A stretch of DNA of 26,703 nucleotides, from IMG/VR virus record IMGVR_UViG_3300001814_000052, positions 1 through 26,703 of that record; one strand, written 5' to 3'. The notes beneath the pieces are model-generated. The model ran no database searches, was not told the origin of the DNA, and worked only from the letters and a program-made list of their open reading frames with translations. Positions within the stretch are counted from its first letter, which is position 1, and the number at the start of each line of letters is the position of its first letter. This document shows, piece by piece, positions 22,193 to 26,703 of this stretch. A program made the position numbers and the translations under genes. Source of the stretch: a virus.

Positions 22193-23442
22193 GTGCTGAC
22201 CTCCTTCGGTTGATGGTTGGCAAAGACGCCCGCCTCAGCCAGCTTCGTCATATTGCCGTTGACCAGATACAAGTCCCCACCCTCCTCGGCGGGGATGCGG
22301 TTCATGTCCTCAAGTTCGCGGATATCGTTCGCCGACAGCCAGCCGTTCTGCCGTCCCGTGGCGTAACCGGTCATGCGGCTTTGGTAGTCGCCCCGCAGCA
22401 GCCCGTCCACATTGAACCGCACAAAGTAGCGGGGCTTTTCCGAAGGCAGGAGGAGGGACTGCTGCAAAGCCTGCTCCCAGCGCACCACCCACGGGTCGAG
22501 GGTATACTTGACGAATTCCAGCGACTGCTGCTCGATGTTGGAGAAGCTGGACTTCTCAAGATCGCCGACCATATGGGGCGGGACACGGAAAATGCGGGCG
22601 ATTTCATTGATCTGAAACTTCCGCGTTTCCAGAAACTGCGCCTGCTCCGGCGGGATGCCGATGGCCTGGAATTTCATGCCCTCTTCCAGCACGGCGATGC
22701 GGTGGGCGTTGCCGCTGCCCTGATAGACCGCGTTCCAGCTTTCCCGCACCCTTTTGGGGTCTTTGACCACGCCCGGATGCTCCAGCACGCCGCCCGGATT
22801 GGCTCCGTTGGCGAAGAAGGAAGCGCCATACTCCTCCGTCGCCATGGCCATGCCGATGGCGTTCTTGGCAATGGCGATGGGCGAGTAGCCAATCAGCCCG
22901 TCAAAGCCAAGGCCGGGGATATGCAAAACCTCGTCCCGGCGCAGGGTTACCGTCCCGCTGTCCGGGTTAATCCGGCTTTCCTCGGCGTCGCGGCGGTAGG
23001 TATAGGTCAGTTCGCCGTTTGCGGCTCGCGCCACATCCATCTTGTTCGGCAGCAGGGGGTAGAGAGCCATTACCTGGCCGCGCCCGTCCCTGATCACCTG
23101 CGCGTAGGCGTTGCCCCAAAGCAGAAGATGGCTCATCAGCGTTTCCCTGAACACAAATGATGTCATCTCCGGGTTTGGTTCGCTATGGAGGAGGTGGTAC
23201 AGCCGGTGGCCCACAGCTTTTTCCTTGCCGCCATCGGCTTTGTAGCGGTATATGCGAAGCGGCAGCCCGGCTATAGCTTCGGCCAGTATCCGCACGCAGG
23301 CATACACCGCCGTGGCCTGCATTGCCGTCCGCTCGTTGACCATCTTGCCGCTGGCGGTACCGCCGAACAGGAAGGAGAACCCGCTGCCCACGCGGTTTTG
23401 CGGCCTATCCCGCGTTCGGAACAGCCGGGAGAATATGCTCAT
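22189..23442 (-). CDS. Portal protein, HK97 family
   Basis: This 417-residue portal subunit forms the dodecameric vertex ring through which DNA is packaged. Family features include A-V-Y-A-C-V-R-I-L-A-E near 45-55, the P-L-L-P-N-K-M-D-V segment, H-I-P-G-L-G-F-D-G-L-I-G-Y-S-P near 172-186, the long helical stem region A-R-I-F-R-V-P-P-H-M-V-G-D-L near 283-296, and the N-I-E-Q-Q-S-L-E-F helix near 304-312. Length and order (after terminase, before protease and capsid) are standard. The ATG overlaps the terminase stop, and the downstream protease ATG overlaps this stop. Confidence 0.95.
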   Translation of the reverse strand: MSIFSRLFRTRDRPQNRVGSGFSFLFGGTASGKMVNERTAMQATAVYACVRILAEAIAGLPLRIYRYKADGGKEKAVGHRLYHLLHSEPNPEMTSFVFRETLMSHLLLWGNAYAQVIRDGRGQVMALYPLLPNKMDVARAANGELTYTYRRDAEESRINPDSGTVTLRRDEVLHIPGLGFDGLIGYSPIAIAKNAIGMAMATEEYGASFFANGANPGGVLEHPGVVKDPKRVRESWNAVYQGSGNAHRIAVLEEGMKFQAIGIPPEQAQFLETRKFQINEIARIFRVPPHMVGDLEKSSFSNIEQQSLEFVKYTLDPWVVRWEQALQQSLLLPSEKPRYFVRFNVDGLLRGDYQSRMTGYATGRQNGWLSANDIRELEDMNRIPAEEGGDLYLVNGNMTKLAEAGVFANHQPKEVST

Positions 23443-25043
23443 AGGATCAATAACCCCCTCTCATCGTAGACTGAAGCGCCGCCATCGCCGGAACCGCAGC
23501 GCAGGGCGCGGTCAAGCGCCATAATGGTCGCCACCGCGCCGTCGATTCGTTCCGTGGATTTTTCTTTGTCCGGTTTGATGTTACCGGCGGGATCAGTGCG
23601 AATGTAGATATTATCCATCATCCAGCGCAGGACGGGATGGCCGCCGTGGGCGATTCTTTCCTCTAGCGTCAGCTTCATCAGCTCCTTGGTGGGCGGCGAC
23701 ATATCCTTAAAGCCCTGCCCGAAGGGGACTACGGTAAAGCCCAGCCCCTCAAGGTTCTGTACCATCTGCACCGCGCCCCAGCGGTCAAAGGCGATTTCGC
23801 GGATGTTGTACTTTTCGCCTAAGTTTTCAATGAACCGCTCAATAAAGCCGTAATGCACCACGTTCCCCTCGGTGGTCAGGAGATACCCCTGCTTCTCCCA
23901 GATGTCGTACTGCACATGGTCTCGCCGCACCCGCAGATCTATGTTGTTCTCCGGCATCCAGAAGAACGGGAGGACGCTGTATTTGTCGTCCTCATCTTCC
24001 GGCGGGAACACCAGCACAAAGGCGGTAATGTCGGTGGTGGAGGAGAGGTCAAGCCCGCCGTAGCAGACCCGCCCCGCAAGGCCCTCCGGATCTACTGGGT
24101 AGGCGCAGGCGTCCCACTTCGCCATCGGCATCCAGCGTATGGCCTGTTTGACCCATTGATTCAGGCGCAATTGCCGGAAGCTGTTCTCCTCGGCGGGGTT
24201 CTGTTTCGCGCTTTCACAGGCCGCCTTCACCTTATCGATGCCTACCGTAATGCCCAGGGAAGGGTTAACTTTCTTCCACACCTTGGGGTCAGTCCAGTCA
24301 TCGCCTTCCTTCGCCCCGTAGATCACGGGATAGAAGGTGGGGTCGCGCTTCCTGCCTTCGAGGATATCCTTCGCCTTCTGGTGCGTCTCGTAGCAGATGC
24401 TCTGGTTGTCCGTTCCCGCCGTGGTGATGAGGAAGTACAGCGGCTGCCGCCTTGCGTCGCCGGAGCCTTTGGTCATTACATCAAAGAGCTTTCGGTTAGG
24501 CTGGGTATGCAACTCGTCGAACACCACGCCGTGGATGTTGAAACCATGCTTGGAGTAGGCCTCCGCGCTCAGCACCTGGTAGAAGCTGTTGGTCGGCAGG
24601 TATATCAGCCGCTTGGTGGAAGCGAGTAACTTCACCCGCCTTGAAAGCGCCGGGCACATCCGCACCATATCGGCAGCCACCTCGAACACGATGGAGGCCT
24701 GCTGGCGGTCGGCAGCGCAGCCGTACACCTCGGCGCGCTCCTCGCCGTCGCCGCAGGTCAGCAGCAGGGCGATGGCGGCGGCCAGCTCAGACTTGCCCTG
24801 TTTTTTCGGGATTTCCACATATGCGGTATTGAACTGCCTGCAGCCGTTGGGCTTGAGGATGCCGAAAATATCGCGGACAATCTGCTCCTGCCAGTCGATC
24901 AGTTCAAAGGGCTTCCCCGCCCAGGCGCCTTTGGTGTGGGAGAGGGCCTGGATAAAAGAAACGGCGTAATCGGCGGCGGCCTTCTCGTAGTATGAGCCTT
25001 CCGCCATGAAGGAGGTCGGCCGGTATCTCTTCAGTTTGCGCAT
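23439..25043 (-). CDS. terL: Terminase large subunit
   Basis: This 534-residue packaging motor and nuclease has an N-terminal ATPase with the Walker A-like P-K-K-Q-G-K-S at 79-85 and Walker B V-V-F-D-E at 173-177. A C-terminal nuclease domain follows, with acidic residues in G-L-D-L-S-S-T-T-D, A-F-D-R-W-G and E-R-I-D-G-A-V-A. The sequence matches the Terminase_1 (HK97/P27-type) family. The ATG at 25043 has AAGGAGGC about 7 nt upstream, while an upstream TTG has no such site. The small subunit is not seen next to it in this window; the gene just upstream is a DUF5049 protein. Confidence 0.95.
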   Translation of the reverse strand: MRKLKRYRPTSFMAEGSYYEKAAADYAVSFIQALSHTKGAWAGKPFELIDWQEQIVRDIFGILKPNGCRQFNTAYVEIPKKQGKSELAAAIALLLTCGDGEERAEVYGCAADRQQASIVFEVAADMVRMCPALSRRVKLLASTKRLIYLPTNSFYQVLSAEAYSKHGFNIHGVVFDELHTQPNRKLFDVMTKGSGDARRQPLYFLITTAGTDNQSICYETHQKAKDILEGRKRDPTFYPVIYGAKEGDDWTDPKVWKKVNPSLGITVGIDKVKAACESAKQNPAEENSFRQLRLNQWVKQAIRWMPMAKWDACAYPVDPEGLAGRVCYGGLDLSSTTDITAFVLVFPPEDEDDKYSVLPFFWMPENNIDLRVRRDHVQYDIWEKQGYLLTTEGNVVHYGFIERFIENLGEKYNIREIAFDRWGAVQMVQNLEGLGFTVVPFGQGFKDMSPPTKELMKLTLEERIAHGGHPVLRWMMDNIYIRTDPAGNIKPDKEKSTERIDGAVATIMALDRALRCGSGDGGASVYDERGLLIL

Positions 25044-25059
25044 AGGCCCGCCTCCTTGT

Positions 25060-25095
25060 TTGAGCAAAAGAAAAGAGCCTCACGAAGAAGCCCTT
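25060..25095 (-). terminator. Terminator-like hairpin upstream of the terminase gene
   Basis: On the minus strand a 9-bp stem (AAGGGCTTC with GAGGCTCTT, two G-U pairs) with a 5-nt TTCGT loop is followed by TTCTTTTG. It lies between the DUF5049 gene and the terminase. It could end the upstream amidoligase transcript or act as an antitermination point. No convincing promoter was found between it and the terminase. Confidence 0.6.
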
Positions 25096-25122
25096 GTTTC
25101 CTGTTTATATATTTACTGTCAG

Positions 25123-25311
25123 CTATTTTCTCTCATCCGCATCGCCCGTCAGGATAAAGCGGCTGTATTCGGCCTTGTGTTCCTCCAGGTACAGCACAAG
25201 TTCGTAAAAGCCGCGCACATAGGCTTCGTGCTGGACGCGCGGCAGGTCAAACATATTGGTGACGCCGCTGTCCCGGATGGCGAGGATTTGCTCTTTTATC
25301 GTTTCATTCAT
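25123..25311 (-). CDS. DUF5049-like small protein
   Basis: This 62-residue protein starts Met-Asn-Glu-Thr-Ile-Lys-Glu-Gln. The pattern I-L-A-I-R-D-S-G-V-T-N-M-F-D, then R-G-F-Y-E-L-V-L-Y-L-E-E-H and F-I-L-T-G-D resembles the DUF5049 family, commonly found before terminase in clostridial prophages. No function is known for the family. The ATG at 25311 has GGAGGAAACC upstream and overlaps the stop of the cyclotransferase gene by 8 bp, so the two are coupled. Confidence 0.8.
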   Translation of the reverse strand: MNETIKEQILAIRDSGVTNMFDLPRVQHEAYVRGFYELVLYLEEHKAEYSRFILTGDADERK

Positions 25312-25768
25312 AGGCGGTTTCCTCCGTTTCCGCAGAATCGATGGTCGCCTGGCGCAGGATCTCCACATCGAAGCCAGCGTCCCTGTAGCCGTCAAGGATA
25401 ACCGAGTAGTAATAGCAGCTTGGCTGGCCAAGCGGCCTGCCCTCGTTCATGATATACACCATCGCGCTGACTGTCTTGCCGTTTAGCTCTACTTTCACCG
25501 TTTCCTTGCGGTAAAAGAACGGCCAGCCCTCATAGCGGTCGAGCGCCACTTCGTCAGCCTGGGTGATCTCCCAGACCAGCACAGGGACGCTGCCGCTTGG
25601 GCAAGGCTCCACCGTCGCCACCGCGTTTTCGCGCGCGCCCCGGAACAGGAGCCGCCAGCCATCCATCATGCTTGCCCCCAGCACCCTTGCCGTGGGGCAT
25701 CTGTCCGCCATCTGCTCCCGGTTTAAGTTGGAACCGTAGGCGATGTACAGCTTGTTGCGCTTATCCAT
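25304..25768 (-). CDS. AIG2-like gamma-glutamylcyclotransferase
   Basis: This 154-residue protein of the GGCT/AIG2 fold would release 5-oxoproline from gamma-glutamyl amines or peptides. The nucleotide-like loop Y-G-S-N-L-N is at residues 11-16 and the probable catalytic Glu80 lies in L-D-R-Y-E-G-W-P. F-Y-R-K follows directly, as in the family, and V-Y-I-M-N near 103-107 completes the core strand. The ATG at 25768 has a strong AAGGAGG site. It lies 38 nt after an amidoligase gene. This pairing of an amide-forming and an amide-breaking enzyme has been described in phage and prophage neighbourhoods. The substrate is unknown. Confidence 0.88.
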   Translation of the reverse strand: MDKRNKLYIAYGSNLNREQMADRCPTARVLGASMMDGWRLLFRGARENAVATVEPCPSGSVPVLVWEITQADEVALDRYEGWPFFYRKETVKVELNGKTVSAMVYIMNEGRPLGQPSCYYYSVILDGYRDAGFDVEILRQATIDSAETEETAYE

Positions 25769-25806
25769 TGTCTATGTCCTCCTTGCTCTTTGGCCGCGGG
25801 GGCGGC

Positions 25807-26703
25807 TCAAGCCGCCCGAAACCGCCAGGCCGCCGAGCCGTTTAAGTGTGCGGTCAAGTGCTCCCGGCAGTTGGCGAACTCCTCGCCGATGAAGCCGATG
25901 CGGTTTAGGTAGGTCCGCATGGCGAACTTTTCGTTCTCGGCCTGGGGCTTTTTCGCCGAGGCGCATTTTTGCGTCAGCGCCTGGTGGTTCAAAGCCAGGG
26001 CGAGGACTATGTAACTTCTGATCTTGCCTGCGTGAAGCTCGCTGTTGAAGCCTCTCAGCTCCACCGTGCGGTTGCCGGTGAAAAAGCTGTGCAGGTTGAG
26101 GAAGTGGTAGCGGCTGTGGTGGTAATGCCGGTCGCGGCTTTCACTGTAGCCCTCGTACCAGATCTCCTCAATCGCCCGCAGGGTTTTGGGCTTTCTGCGG
26201 TTCATCTTCTCCACCAGCAGGCTGTCCATCTTCTTGCAGTAGCTCATCCGCTCCGGCGCAATCTGCAGCGCTTTGTAGAAAAGGTCATTCTTGCTGGCGA
26301 TGATGTTCACGAAGTTGCGGATGCTGCGCGGCGTGTGGCTTGCCCCGTCAAGGTGGAGGTGGATGCCGCAGGTGGCGCTCGCGAAGGCTCCGGCCTTGCG
26401 CAGTTTGCGCACCAGCTCCTGCAGGGTGGCGATGTCCTCGCGGTAGGTGAGGATGGGGCTGACCAGCTCCACGCTGTATTCGCGGCTGGCCGGAACCCGC
26501 TGCCGTCCTTGCCTCATTTGGCAGGTGATGCTGCCGTCGCTCATGAACTTCCAGACCCTGCCGTCCGGCGCTGTGACCTTCTTGGTGTCGTAGGTGTCGG
26601 CTGCGCTCGTCACCGTTCCGGCGAGGTGTTCCGCCGCGATGCGCGCCGCCTCGCTTCTGGTGATGCCCGTGAACTCGATCTCAATCCCGAATCTTCCCGT
26701 TAG
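25807..26703 (-). CDS. Amidoligase family protein (5' end beyond window)
   Basis: The frame stays open to the right edge of the window, so the real start lies outside. The 298 residues visible begin inside a typical amidoligase N-terminus (R-F-G-I-E-I-E-F-T-G near 4-13), the glutamine-synthetase-like fold's first conserved acidic strand. Further features are Y-S-V-E-L-V-S-P-I-L (near 76-85, a second acidic strand), C-G-I-H-L-H-L-D near 112-119, and a C-terminal T-V-E-L-R-G-F-N-S near 211-219, all usual for Amidoligase_2. A GTG at 26613 could be mistaken for a start but has conserved sequence upstream. The enzyme would form an ATP-dependent amide or peptide-like bond, possibly modifying a peptide or protein. 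A short GC hairpin spans its stop codon. Confidence 0.88.
   Translation of the reverse strand, partial: LTGRFGIEIEFTGITRSEAARIAAEHLAGTVTSAADTYDTKKVTAPDGRVWKFMSDGSITCQMRQGRQRVPASREYSVELVSPILTYREDIATLQELVRKLRKAGAFASATCGIHLHLDGASHTPRSIRNFVNIIASKNDLFYKALQIAPERMSYCKKMDSLLVEKMNRRKPKTLRAIEEIWYEGYSESRDRHYHHSRYHFLNLHSFFTGNRTVELRGFNSELHAGKIRSYIVLALALNHQALTQKCASAKKPQAENEKFAMRTYLNRIGFIGEEFANCREHLTAHLNGSAAWRFRAA

Larger units (their letters stand above)
295..26703. mobile_element. Siphovirus-type prophage (left end and late region; right end not in window)
   Basis: Packaging, head, connector, tail, lysis and site-specific recombination genes follow each other on one strand in the usual order for a temperate siphovirus with an HK97-type head. 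Start and stop codons overlap at many junctions (ATGA at terminase/portal, portal/protease, holin/amidase and around 7893). All key morphogenesis genes seen are intact, apart from the protease, which should be restored by intron splicing. Early genes, repressor and terminase small subunit are not present and should lie to the right. The left limit is approximate, taken from the end of the recombinase genes and the truncated gene beyond. Confidence 0.85.

Noticed and set aside
22111-23160. Plus-strand open frame of 349 codons opposite the portal gene
   Set aside because: It lies antisense to a well-conserved portal gene and shows no protein family features.
25801-25816. Perfect GGCGGC/GCCGCC hairpin over the amidoligase stop codon as a terminator
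   Set aside because: No T-run follows on the minus strand and the cyclotransferase start follows closely, so read-through is expected.
1-26703. CRISPR arrays, rRNA, complete tRNA genes or insertion sequences
   Set aside because: No regular spaced repeats, no complete cloverleaf, no transposase gene with flanking inverted repeats was seen; the only mobile units supported are the prophage and the group II intron.

Overview
The window holds most of a siphovirus-type prophage. Its structural genes are HK97-like (terminase, portal, ClpP-type protease, capsid) with a long non-contractile tail. Nearly every real gene reads on the minus strand, so the late operon runs from right to left. The host is probably a Gram-positive Clostridia-type Firmicute, perhaps Peptococcaceae/Desulfotomaculum-like. 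That is an inference from the strong AGGAGG ribosome binding sites, the GTG starts, the LysM amidase, the tandem large serine recombinases and the amidoligase / gamma-glutamylcyclotransferase / DUF5049 cassette before the terminase. No host marker gene is present to fix the species.

Layout in transcription order (right to left): an amidoligase cut by the right edge, an AIG2-like gamma-glutamylcyclotransferase and a DUF5049 protein (26703-25123); a terminator-like hairpin; terminase large subunit, portal, a ClpP-like head maturation protease split by a complete group II intron with its own LtrA-type protein (22192-19042), and the major capsid protein; head-tail connector, head closure, gp10-like and tail terminator proteins; two related tail tube proteins (16380-15368); an AT-rich cargo gene of the Mug/TDG uracil-DNA-glycosylase fold with its own promoter and terminator (15349-14665); tail assembly chaperones made by -1 frameshifting; tape measure; distal tail protein; a tail-tip gene series ending in a large GH18 tail glycosidase; then holin and amidase for lysis, closed by an intrinsic terminator near 3950-3990.

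To the left lies the recombination module: a zinc-ribbon/HTH protein, a SHOCT-like peptide and two tandem serine recombinases (3891-404). Beyond the last recombinase, 195-291 holds the 3' end of a gene whose body is missing, translationally coupled to an intact CPCC-family gene. This looks like flanking DNA at an element boundary, so the attachment junction probably lies between about 292 and 404.

The main points of interest are the group II intron placed directly after the predicted catalytic histidine codon of the capsid protease (the exons join perfectly in frame and a 7-bp EBS1/IBS1 match is visible), the well-formed frameshift element (GGGAAAC, 5-nt spacer, 10-bp stem), the degenerate-motif glycosylase moron inside the tail genes, and the amidoligase/GGCT pair.
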